Positions 16,490-27,552 of a stretch of DNA of 64,000 bases are shown here, one piece after another. The position numbers were made by a program, and so were the translations under genes. This DNA is from Paenibacillus zeirhizosphaerae (lineage in GTDB: Bacteria > Bacillota > Bacilli > Paenibacillales > Paenibacillaceae), in NCBI RefSeq assembly GCF_030705605.1, contig NZ_JAPCKK010000008.1:1-64000 (forward strand), written 5' to 3'. The notes beneath the pieces are model-generated. The model ran no database searches. It worked only from the letters and a program-made list of their open reading frames with translations, and had not been told where the DNA came from. Numbering within the stretch: the stretch's first letter is position 1; each line of letters opens with the position of its first letter.

Positions 16490-17788
16490 CTATTTATTGA
16501 TGAAGCCTTTGTAATGGCGTTTAATCAATTGGCTTTCGATCTGCTTCATAGTATCCAATGCCACACCAATGATGATGAGCAGTGAAGTACCTCCGATTTG
16601 CACCGAGCGAGGCAGGCCCGAAAGTGCCCCCAAGAATACCGGCATGACGGAGATGACAGCCAGGAACAGTGCTCCTGTCATCGTCAGACGCGACATGACG
16701 CGAGTCAGATACGTCTCCGTTGCTTTACCCGGACGAATGCCCGGAATATAACCACCGTTCTTCTTCATGTTGTCTGCCATTTGCTGCGGATTCATCTGTA
16801 CAAATGTATAGAAGAATGTAAAACCGATAATCATCACAATGTACAGAACCATACCGAGCGGTTTGTCATAATACAAGTGAGTGGTTACCCACTGTGCCCA
16901 TATTTTGTCTGCCCAGAAGCTTGCAATAATGATCGGAAATTGCAGCAATGACACTGCAAAGATCACCGGAATAACGCCCGCTGCATTGATTTTCATCGGA
17001 ATATGCGTATTTTGGCCGCCATACATTTTGTTGCCGACTACCCTTTTTGCATACTGCACCGGAATTTTCCGAATCCCTTGCTGAATGAAGATGACTCCAA
17101 CGACGACCAGGAGAATGACCAAAGCAATAATAATTGCTTTCAGAATATTCAAGAAGATCTGGTCTGCCTGAATAAACTCGGATTCAACGATCGTACGGAT
17201 ATGTCTCGGAATGCCGGCAGCGATGCCCGCAAAGATGATAATAGAAATACCGTTTCCGATTCCTCTTTCGGTGATCTGTTCACCAAGCCACATCAGGAAC
17301 GATGTACCAGCCGTCAACACGATTGCAATCAGAATATAATCCGCAATGGTTGCCCCTGGAATCATTTCTGCGTTATACAGGCGGTTAAAGCCGATAGAAG
17401 TACCAAATGCTTGGATCAGAGCCAGTATAACCGTACCATAACGGGTTATCTGAGCCAACTTCTTTTTGCCATGCTCCCCTTGTTTAGCCCATTCCGCTAG
17501 TTTCGGAATTACGTCCATTGACAGAAGCTGCACGATAATGGACGCCGTGATATACGGCACAATACCGAGGGCAAAGATCGAGAACTGATACAATGCACCA
17601 CCGGAAAATGTGTTCAGAAGACCAAACAATTCGCTTCCTGCTTGATCGGTTGCCGTAAAGACATCCTTATTCACCCCGGGGACCGGAACGAAAGAGCCAA
17701 TACGGAATACAATCAAAATCAAAAGAGTGAACAGGATACGACTGCGAAGATCCTCAACCCGCCATATATTCTTAAGGGTTTTGAACAT
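16490..17788 (-). CDS. secY: Protein translocase subunit SecY
   Basis: A 432-residue, ten-helix channel protein of the Sec translocon, working with SecE (43904-44095) and SecG. The plug and TM2 region GALYQFSIFALGIVPYITASI and the loop with GIRPGKATETYL are recognisable. Its ATG overlaps the rplO stop (TAATG), so translation is coupled. Confidence 0.97.
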   Translation of the reverse strand: MFKTLKNIWRVEDLRSRILFTLLILIVFRIGSFVPVPGVNKDVFTATDQAGSELFGLLNTFSGGALYQFSIFALGIVPYITASIIVQLLSMDVIPKLAEWAKQGEHGKKKLAQITRYGTVILALIQAFGTSIGFNRLYNAEMIPGATIADYILIAIVLTAGTSFLMWLGEQITERGIGNGISIIIFAGIAAGIPRHIRTIVESEFIQADQIFLNILKAIIIALVILLVVVGVIFIQQGIRKIPVQYAKRVVGNKMYGGQNTHIPMKINAAGVIPVIFAVSLLQFPIIIASFWADKIWAQWVTTHLYYDKPLGMVLYIVMIIGFTFFYTFVQMNPQQMADNMKKNGGYIPGIRPGKATETYLTRVMSRLTMTGALFLAVISVMPVFLGALSGLPRSVQIGGTSLLIIIGVALDTMKQIESQLIKRHYKGFINK

Positions 17789-18228
17789 TAGATCACCTCG
17801 GTTTTACCGCCGGCAGCTTCGATTTTCTCTACCGCAGATTGAGAGAACTTGTTCGCTTTAACAGTCAGCTTTACAGTGACTTCGCCGTTACCCAGAATTT
17901 TGATGCCGGATTTAGCGTTTTTCACAATACCGTTTTCCATCAAGAATTCTGGAGTCACTTCAGTACCTTCTGCCAAACTATTCAGATCTTCGATATTCAC
18001 AATTGCATACTCTTTGCGAGTAGGGTTCACGAAACCGCGCTTAGGCAAGCGACGATACAATGGGTTTTGACCACCTTCGAAGCCCGGACGCACACCACCG
18101 CCGGAACGAGCGTTTTGACCTTTGTGACCGCGACCTGATGTTTTACCTGTACCGCTACTAGTACCGCGACCAACGCGTTTGCGTTCTTTGCGGGAGCCAG
18201 GAGCGGATGAAAGCTCATGTAACTTCAT
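17788..18228 (-). CDS. rplO: 50S ribosomal protein L15
   Basis: A 146-residue L15 protein. The N-terminal half is a Gly/Arg/Lys-rich extension ([21 protein letters not shown]) that threads into 23S rRNA, followed by the L18e-like fold. ATG 18228 was chosen; the longer frame begins with a GTG inside the ribosome binding site AGGAGGTG. It is coupled to secY. Confidence 0.97.
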   Translation of the reverse strand: MKLHELSSAPGSRKERKRVGRGTSSGTGKTSGRGHKGQNARSGGGVRPGFEGGQNPLYRRLPKRGFVNPTRKEYAIVNIEDLNSLAEGTEVTPEFLMENGIVKNAKSGIKILGNGEVTVKLTVKANKFSQSAVEKIEAAGGKTEVI

Positions 18229-18268
18229 CGTTCGTTGCACCTCCTTGTTTTTGTTGGAAATCTATAAC

Positions 18269-18454
18269 TTAAGCCTCGATTTCTTTAACAGAAACCAGGT
18301 GGCTAACTTTATTGATCATCCCACGAATCGCGGGATTGTCGTTGTGAACTACTGTTTGGTTGATTTTACGCAGGCCAAGCGTGTTCACAGTCGTTCTCTG
18401 TGTACCTGGACGACCGATCAATGAACGAACGAGAGTAATTTGCAATTTGCTCAT
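18269..18454 (-). CDS. rpmD: 50S ribosomal protein L30
   Basis: A 61-residue L30 protein with the diagnostic [13 protein letters not shown] and [22 protein letters not shown]. It lies between rpsE and rplO with short gaps and a GGAGG site. Confidence 0.97.
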   Translation of the reverse strand: MSKLQITLVRSLIGRPGTQRTTVNTLGLRKINQTVVHNDNPAIRGMINKVSHLVSVKEIEA

Positions 18455-18466
18455 GCCATTTCCTCC

Positions 18467-18964
18467 TTAGCCGCGCAGCTCTTCGACAGTTTTACCGCGC
18501 AATTTCGCGACATCTTCAGCGCGTTTCAAACGGGACAAACCTTCCAAAGTCGCATTGACCATGTTCATGGAATTCGAAGAACCCAGAGATTTTGTCAAAA
18601 TGTCACCTACGCCAGCCAGCTCCAGTACTGCACGAACCGGACCGCCAGCGATAACGCCGGTACCTTCAGATGCAGGTTTCAACAGCACGCGGCCTGCTCC
18701 AAACTTACCAGTAATCAGGTGAGGAATCGTTGTTCCTACGAGCGGAACATGAATCAGATTTTTCTTGGCATCTTCAATACCTTTGCGGATCGCATCAGGT
18801 ACTTCGCCAGCTTTACCAATTCCAGCACCAACCCAGCCATTGCCGTCGCCGACAACAACCAATGCGCTGAAACTGAAACGACGTCCGCCTTTTACAACTT
18901 TAGCAACACGATTAATATTTACAACTCTTTCAGTCAGTTCCAAAGTGTTAGGATCTACACGCAA
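18467..18964 (-). CDS. rpsE: 30S ribosomal protein S5
   Basis: A 165-residue S5 protein with a double-stranded-RNA-binding-like N-terminal domain ([19 protein letters not shown]) and a C-terminal domain with the fidelity-related [15 protein letters not shown]. The start is TTG 7 nt after AGGAGGT. It supports decoding accuracy and mRNA helicase activity. Confidence 0.97.
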   Translation of the reverse strand: MRVDPNTLELTERVVNINRVAKVVKGGRRFSFSALVVVGDGNGWVGAGIGKAGEVPDAIRKGIEDAKKNLIHVPLVGTTIPHLITGKFGAGRVLLKPASEGTGVIAGGPVRAVLELAGVGDILTKSLGSSNSMNMVNATLEGLSRLKRAEDVAKLRGKTVEELRG

Positions 18965-18991
18965 GTCGTTAACCTCCTTTTGAAAAATGTC

Positions 18992-19360
18992 TTAAAACTC
19001 AAGCCCTGCTTCACGCGCAGCTTCAGCCAACGCTTGAATGCGACCATGATACAGGTAACCTCCGCGATCGAATACGATCTCAGAAACACCTTTTTCTTTT
19101 GCACGTTTAGCAACCAGTTCTCCGACTTTACGTGCAGCTTCAACGCTGCCGCCGTTTTTGATCTCGCCGCTCAGTTCTTTGTCAACGGTTGAAGCGGCAG
19201 CCACGGTTACACCTGCCACGTCATCGATCAATTGAGCATAGATATGTTTGGAAGAACGGAACACGTTCAGACGAGGACGTGCTGCTGTTCCAGTAATTTT
19301 CTTACGGACACGCAGATGTCTTCTTACACGCGCTTTATTTTTATCTTGTTTCGTAATCAT
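18992..19360 (-). CDS. rplR: 50S ribosomal protein L18
   Basis: A 122-residue L18 protein that brings 5S rRNA to the large subunit together with L5. [18 protein letters not shown] and [26 protein letters not shown] are family hallmarks. It is 27 bp ahead of rpsE. Confidence 0.97.
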   Translation of the reverse strand: MITKQDKNKARVRRHLRVRKKITGTAARPRLNVFRSSKHIYAQLIDDVAGVTVAAASTVDKELSGEIKNGGSVEAARKVGELVAKRAKEKGVSEIVFDRGGYLYHGRIQALAEAAREAGLEF

Positions 19361-19474
19361 TTTCTCGTTTCACTCCCTTCAGTTTGCCTTTACAGCTTTA
19401 TATCAAGACGCACTGGGTAAAAAAGAAGCACACTGTCTCTCCAGTGGAAAGACCGCGCAAAGGCGGCAAGAAAA

Positions 19475-20017
19475 TTATTTCTTCTTACCGGCTTTACCTT
19501 CTTTACGGATAATGCGTTCACCTTCATACTTAATCCCTTTACCTTTGTATGGCTCAGGCTCGCGAACGGAACGAATTTTAGCAGCGTATGCACCAACGCG
19601 CTCTTTATCGATACCGCGAACGATGATTTTTGTATTCGAAGGGACTTCGAACTCAATACCAGGTTCCGGAGTGATTTCTACCGGATGGGAGTAACCAACG
19701 TTCAGAACGATTTTATCTCCGGATTTGCTTGCACGATATCCGACCCCAACCAATTCCAGAGATTTTGCAAAACCTTCTGTTACACCACTCACCATGTTGT
19801 TGACAACGGAGCGGGTTGTTCCGTGAAGAGAGCGGTGAAGTTTGTTGTCCGAAGGACGAACAACGTTAATTTCATTGTTCTCCACAGAGATCTTCATGTC
19901 TTTATGAAGTTCACGAGTCAAAGTTCCTTTCGGACCTTTAACAGTGATAACTGTGTTGTTCAGTGTGATATCCACACCAGTTGGTACTGCGATTGGCTTG
20001 CGACCAATACGGGACAT
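19475..20017 (-). CDS. rplF: 50S ribosomal protein L6
   Basis: A 180-residue L6 protein near the sarcin-ricin loop and factor-binding site, with two repeated domains and the C-terminal signature [29 protein letters not shown] 20017 lies 7 nt after AGGAGGT; the longer frame starts with a GTG inside this site. A 114-bp gap to rplR is longer than its neighbours'. Confidence 0.97.
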   Translation of the reverse strand: MSRIGRKPIAVPTGVDITLNNTVITVKGPKGTLTRELHKDMKISVENNEINVVRPSDNKLHRSLHGTTRSVVNNMVSGVTEGFAKSLELVGVGYRASKSGDKIVLNVGYSHPVEITPEPGIEFEVPSNTKIIVRGIDKERVGAYAAKIRSVREPEPYKGKGIKYEGERIIRKEGKAGKKK

Positions 20018-20048
20018 ATGTTGCACCTCCTATCTTGTTAACGTGGTA

Positions 20049-20447
20049 TTACCAAACGTAGCAAACAACTTCGCCGCCGGCTTTGGACTGACGAGCTTCT
20101 TTATCAGTCATTACACCTTTGGAAGTCGAGATAATCGCGATACCCAGACCACCGAGTACGCGTGGAATTTCGTTGCTCTTCGTGTATACGCGAAGACCTG
20201 GTTTACTGATTCTTTTCAGACCAGTGATGACACGCTCATTATTAGCACCGTATTTCAGGAAAACACGGATAATCCCTTGCTTGTTATCTTCAACAAACTC
20301 CGCATCCCGGATAAATCCTTCACGCTTCAGGATTTCGGCAATTTGTTTTTTCATTGTCGAAGCAGGCATCTCTACCGTTTCGTGACGAACTGTATTTGCG
20401 TTACGAATACGAGTAAGCATATCTGCAATTGGATCAGACATAGTCAT
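20049..20447 (-). CDS. rpsH: 30S ribosomal protein S8
   Basis: A 132-residue S8 protein, a primary 16S binder that in E. coli also represses the spc operon. [14 protein letters not shown] and the C-terminal [22 protein letters not shown] are intact. AGGAGGT lies 9 nt before the first ATG. Confidence 0.97.
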   Translation of the reverse strand: MTMSDPIADMLTRIRNANTVRHETVEMPASTMKKQIAEILKREGFIRDAEFVEDNKQGIIRVFLKYGANNERVITGLKRISKPGLRVYTKSNEIPRVLGGLGIAIISTSKGVMTDKEARQSKAGGEVVCYVW

Positions 20448-20479
20448 TGTGTGTAAACCTCCTTCCCGTTCAGGACTTT

Positions 20480-20665
20480 TTACCAGCTTGCTTTTTTCAC
20501 GCCAGGAATCTGGCCTTTATAAGCTAATTCACGGAAGCAAATTCTGCAGATCTTGAATTTTTGCAACACCGAATGTGGACGACCACAACGCTCGCAACGA
20601 GTGTATGCACGAACTTTGAACTTCGGCGTGCGTTGTTGTTTAACTTTCATCGAAGTTTTTGCCAC
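20480..20665 (-). CDS. rpsN: 30S ribosomal protein S14, zinc type
   Basis: A 61-residue short S14 with the four zinc cysteines CERCG and CRICF. Firmicutes often keep a second, zinc-free S14 elsewhere under Zur control; this copy is the housekeeping one in the spc operon. A GGAGG site precedes it, 69 bp after rplE. Confidence 0.97.
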   Translation of the reverse strand: MAKTSMKVKQQRTPKFKVRAYTRCERCGRPHSVLQKFKICRICFRELAYKGQIPGVKKASW

Positions 20666-20734
20666 TTAGCCTGACACCTCCTAATTAGTTTCGGAGAAAA
20701 GGGTTATTATAAAACCCAAAACGTTAAGCCAACA

Positions 20735-21277
20735 TTACTTTGCAAAAGGCATGCCCAGTTGAGTCAGAAGCTCACGGGACTCTTCATCGGTTTTGGCAGT
20801 CGTTACAATAACGATGTCCATACCGCGCACTTTATCAACTTTATCATACTCGATCTCTGGGAAGATCAGTTGTTCTTTCAGACCCAGTGTGTAGTTACCA
20901 CGGCCGTCAAAAGCTTTGGTGGATACACCACGGAAGTCACGTACACGCGGAAGCGTGATGTTGAACAATTTGTCCAGGAAGTAGTACATGCGCTCGCCGC
21001 GCAGTGTTACTTTAACCCCGATTGGCATGTTCTCACGCAGTTTGAAACCGGCGATCGATTTCTTCGCACGCGTGATAACCGGCTTTTGACCAGCGATCAG
21101 TTGCATGTCGTTAACAGCCGAATCAAGCACTTTGGAGTTTTGAACAGCGTCGCCAACCCCCATGTTAATTACGACTTTCTCGATCTTCGGAACCTGCATA
21201 ACCGTTGTATAATTGAACTTCTGCATCAAAGCAGGACTGATTTCATTCAGGTAACGCTCTTTCATTCTTGCTGCCAT
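20735..21277 (-). CDS. rplE: 50S ribosomal protein L5
   Basis: A 180-residue L5 protein that binds 5S rRNA and contacts P-site t[20 protein letters not shown] and [20 protein letters not shown] are diagnostic. AAAGGAGG precedes the ATG, 30 bp after rplX. Confidence 0.97.
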   Translation of the reverse strand: MAARMKERYLNEISPALMQKFNYTTVMQVPKIEKVVINMGVGDAVQNSKVLDSAVNDMQLIAGQKPVITRAKKSIAGFKLRENMPIGVKVTLRGERMYYFLDKLFNITLPRVRDFRGVSTKAFDGRGNYTLGLKEQLIFPEIEYDKVDKVRGMDIVIVTTAKTDEESRELLTQLGMPFAK

Positions 21278-21307
21278 GAATTATGGGCCTCCTTTCTTTA
21301 AACAGTC

Positions 21308-21664
21308 TTATTTATCGATTTGTTCTCCGGAACGTTTAGCAACGCGCACTTTTTTACCGTTCTCCAGCACTTTGTAACCGATACGGGTTACTTTTCCGCT
21401 CTTAGGATCAATGTGCATAACGTTGGAAACATGGATCGGCGCTTCTTGCTCGATAATACCGCCCTGTGGATTTTGCTGGTTAGGCTTTTGGTGTTTTTTC
21501 ATCATGTTAACACCTTCCACGAGCACGCGGTTTTCACGAGGATAAGCAGCGATAACACGACCTTTTTTACCTTTATCCTTACCGGTAATCACCATAACCG
21601 TGTCGTCTTTTTTGACGTGAAGCTTGTTGTTATGGGATTCCAGAACCTTTTTCACTCTTGGCAT
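21308..21664 (-). CDS. rplX: 50S ribosomal protein L24
   Basis: A 118-residue L24 assembly initiator with a KOW motif ([18 protein letters not shown]). ATG 21664 is 7 nt after AGGAGGT; the longer frame begins with the GTG of that site. Confidence 0.97.
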   Translation of the reverse strand: MPRVKKVLESHNNKLHVKKDDTVMVITGKDKGKKGRVIAAYPRENRVLVEGVNMMKKHQKPNQQNPQGGIIEQEAPIHVSNVMHIDPKSGKVTRIGYKVLENGKKVRVAKRSGEQIDK

Positions 21665-21740
21665 TTCGTACACCTCCTATAGCTTCCTTGATACAAGGGG
21701 TTAAGAACTTGCTCTATTCGAAATTCCGTAGAATCCGCTA

Positions 21741-22109
21741 TTAGATAACTTCCGGTGCCAAGGAAACGATTTTCATGAAGTCTTTATCGCGAAGTTCGCG
21801 AGCAACTGGTCCGAAAATACGTGTTCCACGCGGGCTTTTATCTTCTTTAACAACAACTGCTGCGTTTTCGTCAAAACCGATATAAGATCCGTCTTTACGG
21901 CGAGTGGAGCGTTTCGTGCGAACCACAACCGCTTTAACAACGTCACCTTTTTTGACAACGCCGCCTGGTGTTGCTTGTTTTACGGAACAAACGATCAGAT
22001 CACCGATTTGAGCCGTACGACGTCCCGTACCACCGAGTACGCGGATACACATCAATTCCTTCGCACCGGAGTTGTCAGCCACAGCCAAACGTGTAAATGG
22101 TTGAATCAT
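21741..22109 (-). CDS. rplN: 50S ribosomal protein L14
   Basis: A 122-residue L14 protein at the subunit interface, complete from [21 protein letters not shown] to IVSLAPEVI. It sits between rpsQ and rplX with a GGAGG site. Confidence 0.97.
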   Translation of the reverse strand: MIQPFTRLAVADNSGAKELMCIRVLGGTGRRTAQIGDLIVCSVKQATPGGVVKKGDVVKAVVVRTKRSTRRKDGSYIGFDENAAVVVKEDKSPRGTRIFGPVARELRDKDFMKIVSLAPEVI

Positions 22110-22144
22110 TTAGATTTCCTCCTTTCGGCAAAACTGCAGGTTCA

Positions 22145-22408
22145 TTAAATAATTACTGCTTTTTCAACGATCTCGACCAGTCTCCAGTTTTTATCCTTGG
22201 ACAGAGGGCGAGTTTCCATGATTCTAACAGTATCACCGATTTTCGCAGTGTTGTTTTCATCATGAGCTTTGAACTTTTTAGTGTACTTAATGCGTTTATG
22301 GTACAGATCATGCTTTTTGTAGGTTTCTACAGCAACCACAATCGTTTTATCCATTTTGTCACTAACTACTTTACCAACTTGCACTCTACGGGCATTGCGT
22401 TCGCTCAT
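22145..22408 (-). CDS. rpsQ: 30S ribosomal protein S17
   Basis: An 87-residue OB-fold primary 16S rRNA-binding protein. [24 protein letters not shown] is the family signature. It follows rpmC by 50 bp with a GGAGG site. Confidence 0.97.
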   Translation of the reverse strand: MSERNARRVQVGKVVSDKMDKTIVVAVETYKKHDLYHKRIKYTKKFKAHDENNTAKIGDTVRIMETRPLSKDKNWRLVEIVEKAVII

Positions 22409-22458
22409 TTGTTAGCCTCCTTCCTGAATACAGACGGCGTACTTTCCAATCTGTGATC

Positions 22459-22656
22459 TTAGCTAATTCCAAGTTCTCTTTCACGAATCACGGTTTTAGC
22501 ACGAGCAATTTCCTTACGCACATCACGGATGCGAGTAGGATTGTCGAGTTGACCGGTAGCGAGTTGAAAGCGGAGGTTAAAGAGTTCTTCTTTAAACCCG
22601 GAAATTTTTTGCTCAAGTTCAGCAGTGGTTAGGTTGCGAAATTCACTAGCCTTCAT
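22459..22656 (-). CDS. rpmC: 50S ribosomal protein L29
   Basis: A 65-residue two-helix protein at the tunnel exit, beside the docking site for SRP and trigger factor. Its start lies within the last 11 bp of rplP, which indicates translational coupling. Confidence 0.97.
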   Translation of the reverse strand: MKASEFRNLTTAELEQKISGFKEELFNLRFQLATGQLDNPTRIRDVRKEIARAKTVIRERELGIS

Positions 22657-23080
22657 TTACTTCACCACCCAATTCTTCACGTTTCACAAACTTCGTTTTG
22701 ATTGGCAGCTTGTGAGCGGCAAGACGCATTGCTTCGCGAGCAACTTCTTCCGGTACACCGGCAAGTTCGAACATGATCTTACCAGGTTTCACTACTGCAA
22801 CCCATTTTTCTACGTTACCTTTACCGCTACCCATCCGCACTTCGAGAGGCTTCTGAGTAATCGGTTTGTCAGGGAAAATTTTAATCCAAACTTTACCGCC
22901 ACGTTTGATGTAACGAGTCATCGCGATACGGGCAGATTCGATTTGACGGTTTGTGATCCAAGAAGGTTCAAGAGCTTGCAGACCGTATTCACCGAAGTTC
23001 AAAGTTGTCCCGCCTTTAGCACGGCCTTTCATGTGACCGCGTTGTTGCTTGCGGTGTTTGACACGTTTTGGTACCAACAT
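22646..23080 (-). CDS. rplP: 50S ribosomal protein L16
   Basis: A 144-residue L16 protein near the A-site tRNA elbow and peptidyl transferase centre. It begins [15 protein letters not shown] and contains [16 protein letters not shown] and the [17 protein letters not shown] loop. It starts 2 bp after the rpsC stop and overlaps rpmC. Confidence 0.97.
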   Translation of the reverse strand: MLVPKRVKHRKQQRGHMKGRAKGGTTLNFGEYGLQALEPSWITNRQIESARIAMTRYIKRGGKVWIKIFPDKPITQKPLEVRMGSGKGNVEKWVAVVKPGKIMFELAGVPEEVAREAMRLAAHKLPIKTKFVKREELGGEVNEG

Positions 23081-23082
23081 GA

Positions 23083-23748
23083 TTAGTTGCCTCCTTCCTG
23101 AGCAGCTTGTTTCTTAGCCGTAGGAAGAACCTCTCCACGATAGATCCATACTTTTACGCCTATACGGCCATAAGTAGTATGAGCTTCCGCTGTACCATAA
23201 TCAATGTCGGCACGAAGCGTGTGCAGTGGAACAGTTCCTTCACTGTAGCCTTCCGAACGAGCGATCTCAGCACCGCCAAGACGGCCGCCCACTTGAGTTT
23301 TAATCCCTTTAGCTCCTGCACGCATTGTTCTTTGGATCGCTTGTTTCAAAGCACGACGGAAGGAAACACGACGCTCCAACTGTTGTGCAATGCTCTCAGC
23401 AACCAGAATTGCGTCCAGCTCAGGGTTTTTAATTTCAGAAATGTTAATGTGAACTTTCTTACCGCCTGCGATTTTGGTGATTGCACCACGCAGATTTTCA
23501 ACTTCAGAACCACCCTTACCGATAACCATACCTGGTTTCGCAGTGTGGATTGTTACGTTGATGCGGTTCGCCGCTCTCTCGATTTCAATACGGGATACAG
23601 CGGAGTCTTTCAATTTATTTTTAAGGTGTTCACGAATTTTAACGTCTTCCAGCAAAAGATCACCGAAATCTTTGCCTGCGTACCATTTGGATTCCCAATC
23701 ACGGATAATACCGATTCGGAGTCCGACGGGATTTACCTTTTGTCCCAC
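23083..23748 (-). CDS. rpsC: 30S ribosomal protein S3
   Basis: A 221-residue S3 protein with a KH RNA-binding domain ([15 protein letters not shown]) and the mRNA-entry face. The start is GTG 23748, 8 nt after AAGGAGG, giving the normal N-terminus [17 protein letters not shown]. The frame extends 84 bp upstream into rplV without ribosome-binding support. Confidence 0.97.
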   Translation of the reverse strand: MGQKVNPVGLRIGIIRDWESKWYAGKDFGDLLLEDVKIREHLKNKLKDSAVSRIEIERAANRINVTIHTAKPGMVIGKGGSEVENLRGAITKIAGGKKVHINISEIKNPELDAILVAESIAQQLERRVSFRRALKQAIQRTMRAGAKGIKTQVGGRLGGAEIARSEGYSEGTVPLHTLRADIDYGTAEAHTTYGRIGVKVWIYRGEVLPTAKKQAAQEGGN

Positions 23749-23761
23749 ACGTTTTCCCTCC

Positions 23762-24094
23762 TTATTTTTCAGATACCACCAAAGTGATGTGGCTGGTGCG
23801 TTTGTTAATCCGGCTTGCACGTCCCATTGCACGTGGACGGAAACGTTTCATCGTTGGACCTTGGTTGACAAACACTTCAGAAACAACCAGGTTGTTTACG
23901 TCCATGGAATAGTTGTGCTCCGCATTTGCAATCGCAGAGTTGAGCAGCTTCTCAACTACTGGAGAAGCGGATTTAGGCGTGTGGCGAAGAATTGCGATCG
24001 CTTCACCCACTTTCTTACCGCGAATCAAGTCAATAACGAGCTTAACTTTGCGGGCCGAGATCCGTACAGACCTAGCATGTGCTTTTGCTTCCAT
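23762..24094 (-). CDS. rplV: 50S ribosomal protein L22
   Basis: A 110-residue L22 protein lining the nascent-chain tunnel. The beta-hairpin that forms the constriction carries [22 protein letters not shown] without visible insertion or deletion, so no macrolide-resistance change is apparent. GGAGG precedes the ATG. Confidence 0.97.
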   Translation of the reverse strand: MEAKAHARSVRISARKVKLVIDLIRGKKVGEAIAILRHTPKSASPVVEKLLNSAIANAEHNYSMDVNNLVVSEVFVNQGPTMKRFRPRAMGRASRINKRTSHITLVVSEK

Positions 24095-24129
24095 TGAGTT
24101 TACCTCCTCTCAAACATGACACTGGTTCA

Positions 24130-24408
24130 TTATCTTCTTGTTTTCTTGTCATCGTCCGTGTGGCCTTTGTACGTACGGGTTGGAGCAAACTCTCCCAGTT
24201 TGTGGCCAACCATATCTTCAGTTACATATACAGGCACATGCTTACGGCCATCATATACACCGAAAGTGTGTCCGATGAACTGAGGGAAAATAGTAGAACG
24301 GCGGGACCAAGTTTTGATTACGACCTTCTTGTCCTGCTCGTTCAGCACCTCAACTTTTTTCAACAGGTATCCATCTACAAATGGACCCTTCTTAAGACTG
24401 CGGCTCAT
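24130..24408 (-). CDS. rpsS: 30S ribosomal protein S19
   Basis: A 92-residue S19 protein of the small-subunit head. [20 protein letters not shown] and [31 protein letters not shown] match the family throughout. AGGGAGG precedes it, 68 bp after rplB. Confidence 0.97.
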   Translation of the reverse strand: MSRSLKKGPFVDGYLLKKVEVLNEQDKKVVIKTWSRRSTIFPQFIGHTFGVYDGRKHVPVYVTEDMVGHKLGEFAPTRTYKGHTDDDKKTRR

Positions 24409-24476
24409 GTGTGAATCCTCCCTTCATCAAACGTTCTCGTTCTTGCGGCTCATTCACGCTTTATGCACAGCGTACA

Positions 24477-25307
24477 TTACTTCGTGCGGCGGCGAACGAT
24501 GTATTTATCAGAAGCTTTACCTTTTTTACGTGTTTTGTAACCAAGAGTCGGTTTGCCCCATGGGGACATAGGCGATTTGCGTCCGATTGGAGCACGACCT
24601 TCACCACCACCGTGAGGGTGATCGTTAGGGTTCATTACTACCCCGCGCACTTCAGGGCGTTGGCCCAACCAGCGGCTGCGTCCAGCTTTACCGATTTTAA
24701 CGAGCTCATGGTCTTCGTTACCTACGGAACCGATCGTAGCGCGGCAAACTTTCAGAATGCGGCGTACTTCACCGGAAGAAAGACGTACAGTAACATATTT
24801 CTCTTCTTTACCAAGAAGCTGAGCTTCTGTTCCCGCTGCACGAACCAATTGTCCGCCTTTGCCTGGCTTCAGCTCAATGTTGTGGATAACCGTACCAACC
24901 GGAATATTTTCCAGCGGAAGAGAGTTGCCGATTTTAATATCAGAACCTGCTCCGGATACCACTTCGTCTCCTACTTTCAGACCTTTAGGAGCGATGATGT
25001 AGCGTTTTTCGCCGTCCACATAGTGAATCAGTGCGATGTTGGAAGTCCGGTTTGGATCGTATTCGATCGTAGCAACGCGGCCCGGTATTCCATCTTTGTT
25101 GCGTTTGAAATCGATAATACGGTATTTACGCTTGTGTCCGCCGCCATGGTGACGAACCGTAATTTTACCTTGGTTGTTGCGGCCGGCTTTTTTACTCAGA
25201 GGCGCCAGCAAGGATTTCTCCGGCTGATTTGTCGTAATCTCTTCAAAAGTAGAGACGGACATTGCACGTCTTGCCGGGGATGTCGGTTTGTACTTTTTGA
25301 TTGGCAC
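24477..25307 (-). CDS. rplB: 50S ribosomal protein L2
   Basis: A 276-residue L2 protein needed for peptidyl transferase activity and subunit joining. The conserved C-terminal [26 protein letters not shown], with its essential His, is intact. It lies 30 bp after rplW. Confidence 0.97.
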   Translation of the reverse strand: MPIKKYKPTSPARRAMSVSTFEEITTNQPEKSLLAPLSKKAGRNNQGKITVRHHGGGHKRKYRIIDFKRNKDGIPGRVATIEYDPNRTSNIALIHYVDGEKRYIIAPKGLKVGDEVVSGAGSDIKIGNSLPLENIPVGTVIHNIELKPGKGGQLVRAAGTEAQLLGKEEKYVTVRLSSGEVRRILKVCRATIGSVGNEDHELVKIGKAGRSRWLGQRPEVRGVVMNPNDHPHGGGEGRAPIGRKSPMSPWGKPTLGYKTRKKGKASDKYIVRRRTK

Positions 25308-25337
25308 TGAATTTCCCTCCTTACTTTACAGTTTCAA

Positions 25338-25628
25338 TTATACCGTTTCAAAAAACTCGAGTGGTTTACTGTCTTTAGCCAGCGTTACAAAAGCTTTTTT
25401 CCATTCACTGGTGTATCCGGAATAGCGTCCGTAACGTTTAGGTTTCGCAGGAACACGCAGTGTGTTCACATTTGCAACTTTCACGTTGAAAATCGCTTCG
25501 ATCGCTTTCTTGATCTCCACTTTATTCGAACGAATGTCTACTTCAAACACATATTTCAAGTCATTCATCATTTCAGCCGTACGCTCAGTGATGATTGGAC
25601 GTTTGATAATATCACGAGGATCTTTCAT
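25338..25628 (-). CDS. rplW: 50S ribosomal protein L23
   Basis: A 96-residue L23 protein at the tunnel exit and docking site for trigger factor and SRP. DIIKRPIITERTAEMM opens the protein. Its ATG overlaps the rplD stop by one base (TAATG), so the two are coupled. Confidence 0.97.
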   Translation of the reverse strand: MKDPRDIIKRPIITERTAEMMNDLKYVFEVDIRSNKVEIKKAIEAIFNVKVANVNTLRVPAKPKRYGRYSGYTSEWKKAFVTLAKDSKPLEFFETV

Positions 25629-26251
25629 TACGCGAACACCTCCTCAACTTTCTGGACTGCTTCTTTCGTAATGATCAGTTTGTCGTGTTTGAGCACGTCA
25701 AGAACATTAATGCCATCTGCTGCGACAAATTTCACGCCAGGAATATTTCTTGCGGAAAGAGCCACATTATCATCATAGCTAGGAGCTACGATCAAAGCTT
25801 TTTGATCAGCTTTGAGGTTATTCAAAATGGCAACAAATTCTTTCGTTTTTGGAGCGTTCATAGTCAGAGCGTCCAGTACGATAATTTGGTTCTCGATCAC
25901 TTTGGAAGACAGTGCCGATTTAATAGCCAGACGGCGAACTTTCTTAGGCAGTTTGTAAGCATAGCTGCGAGGTGTCGGTCCGAAAACAGTACCGCCGCCT
26001 TTCCATTGCGGAGCGCGGATTGAACCTTGACGAGCGCGACCTGTACCTTTTTGTTTCCAAGGCTTACGACCACCACCGCGCACTTCAGAACGACCTTTTA
26101 CTTTGTGTGTTCCTTGACGCAGGGATGCCAATTGCAAGAGAACTGCTTCATGAAGAACGTGCTTGTTCGGCTCGATACCGAAAACTGTATCTTTCAATTC
26201 AACTTCGCCAACTTGGCTACCGCTGATATTGTAGACTGCTACTTTGGGCAT
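25628..26251 (-). CDS. rplD: 50S ribosomal protein L4
   Basis: A 207-residue L4 protein whose extended loop ([28 protein letters not shown]) reaches the exit tunnel. The loop is complete, with no macrolide-resistance-like change visible. In E. coli L4 represses the S10 operon. GGAGG precedes the ATG, 26 bp after rplC. Confidence 0.97.
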   Translation of the reverse strand: MPKVAVYNISGSQVGEVELKDTVFGIEPNKHVLHEAVLLQLASLRQGTHKVKGRSEVRGGGRKPWKQKGTGRARQGSIRAPQWKGGGTVFGPTPRSYAYKLPKKVRRLAIKSALSSKVIENQIIVLDALTMNAPKTKEFVAILNNLKADQKALIVAPSYDDNVALSARNIPGVKFVAADGINVLDVLKHDKLIITKEAVQKVEEVFA

Positions 26252-26277
26252 TTCGTGTTCCTCCTTTCTTCAATCGA

Positions 26278-26901
26278 TTATTTCTTCACCGTTGCTTGAA
26301 TTTTCACGAAGCTGTTTTTTGGTCCTGGAATAGAGCCTTTTACGAGAAGCACATTACGCTCTGTATCAACCTTCACAACTTCAAGATGTTGAATAGTTAC
26401 TGTATCATGACCCATATGTCCTGGGAGGCGTTTGCCTTTAGGAACACGGTTCGCTTGGATAGAACCCATGGAGCCTGGTCCTCTGTGGTAACGGGAACCG
26501 TGAGACATAGGACCCGTGCTTTGTCCCCAGCGTTTGATAACACCAGCGAAACCTTTACCTTTAGATGTACCTGTTACGTCAACGAATTCGCCTTCTGCAA
26601 AGATATCAGCTTTGAGTTCTTGGCCAATCTCATATCCTGCCAGATCAACACCGCGGAATTCACGAACGTAGCGCTTAGGTGCAGTATTTGCTTTTTTCGC
26701 ATGTCCTGCTTCAGGTTTGTTCGCACGTTTTTCTTTCTTATCGGAGAAACCGAGCTGTACCGCTTCGTAGCCGTCGTTTTCGAGGTCTTTCTTCTGCAGA
26801 ACCACGTTAGGACCAGCTTCGATAACTGTAACTGCAACTACGTTGCCTTCAGCGGTAAACACTTGGGTCATTCCAAGTTTTTTCCCTAAGATACCTTTCA
26901 T
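26278..26901 (-). CDS. rplC: 50S ribosomal protein L3
   Basis: A 207-residue L3 protein that reaches the peptidyl transferase centre and starts large-subunit assembly. [15 protein letters not shown] and the [15 protein letters not shown] / [12 protein letters not shown] loops are diagnostic. ATG 26901 was chosen with AGAGGTG 5 nt upstream; the frame is open 30 bp further without signal. Confidence 0.97.
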   Translation of the reverse strand: MKGILGKKLGMTQVFTAEGNVVAVTVIEAGPNVVLQKKDLENDGYEAVQLGFSDKKEKRANKPEAGHAKKANTAPKRYVREFRGVDLAGYEIGQELKADIFAEGEFVDVTGTSKGKGFAGVIKRWGQSTGPMSHGSRYHRGPGSMGSIQANRVPKGKRLPGHMGHDTVTIQHLEVVKVDTERNVLLVKGSIPGPKNSFVKIQATVKK

Positions 26902-26940
26902 GTTGACACCTCTTTTCCTTTCTTTAATCACGCATGCTTA

Positions 26941-27378
<438 letters not shown>

Positions 27379-27384
27379 ATTCTT

Positions 27385-27413
27385 ATTATATAGAATATAT
27401 AAGCCCAATGCAA
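27385..27413 (-). promoter_or_regulatory. S10-spc-alpha operon promoter
   Basis: Leftward TTGCAT (27408-27413), a 17-bp spacer and a perfect TATAAT (27385-27390), located after the tuf terminator. It probably drives the roughly 15-kb ribosomal transcript down to rplQ. Confidence 0.8.
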
Positions 27414-27452
27414 GCAAAATCCCAAAAGTTTTTTTGCCTGTATCCCACAAGT

Positions 27453-27481
27453 AAAAAAGCCTCCATCCATTGGATGGAGGC
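27453..27481 (-). terminator. Terminator after tuf
   Basis: Perfect 10-bp arms, leftward GCCTCCATCC (27481-27472) and GGATGGAGGC (27468-27459) with a 3-nt loop, followed by TTTTTTAC. It separates the str operon from the S10 operon. Confidence 0.9.
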
Positions 27482-27552
27482 GTTCAATCCCTTTACAATA
27501 CACTGTTGCTCGTTCCAGTACAATGTTGCTTATATTCAAGGGGTGTCCCTTA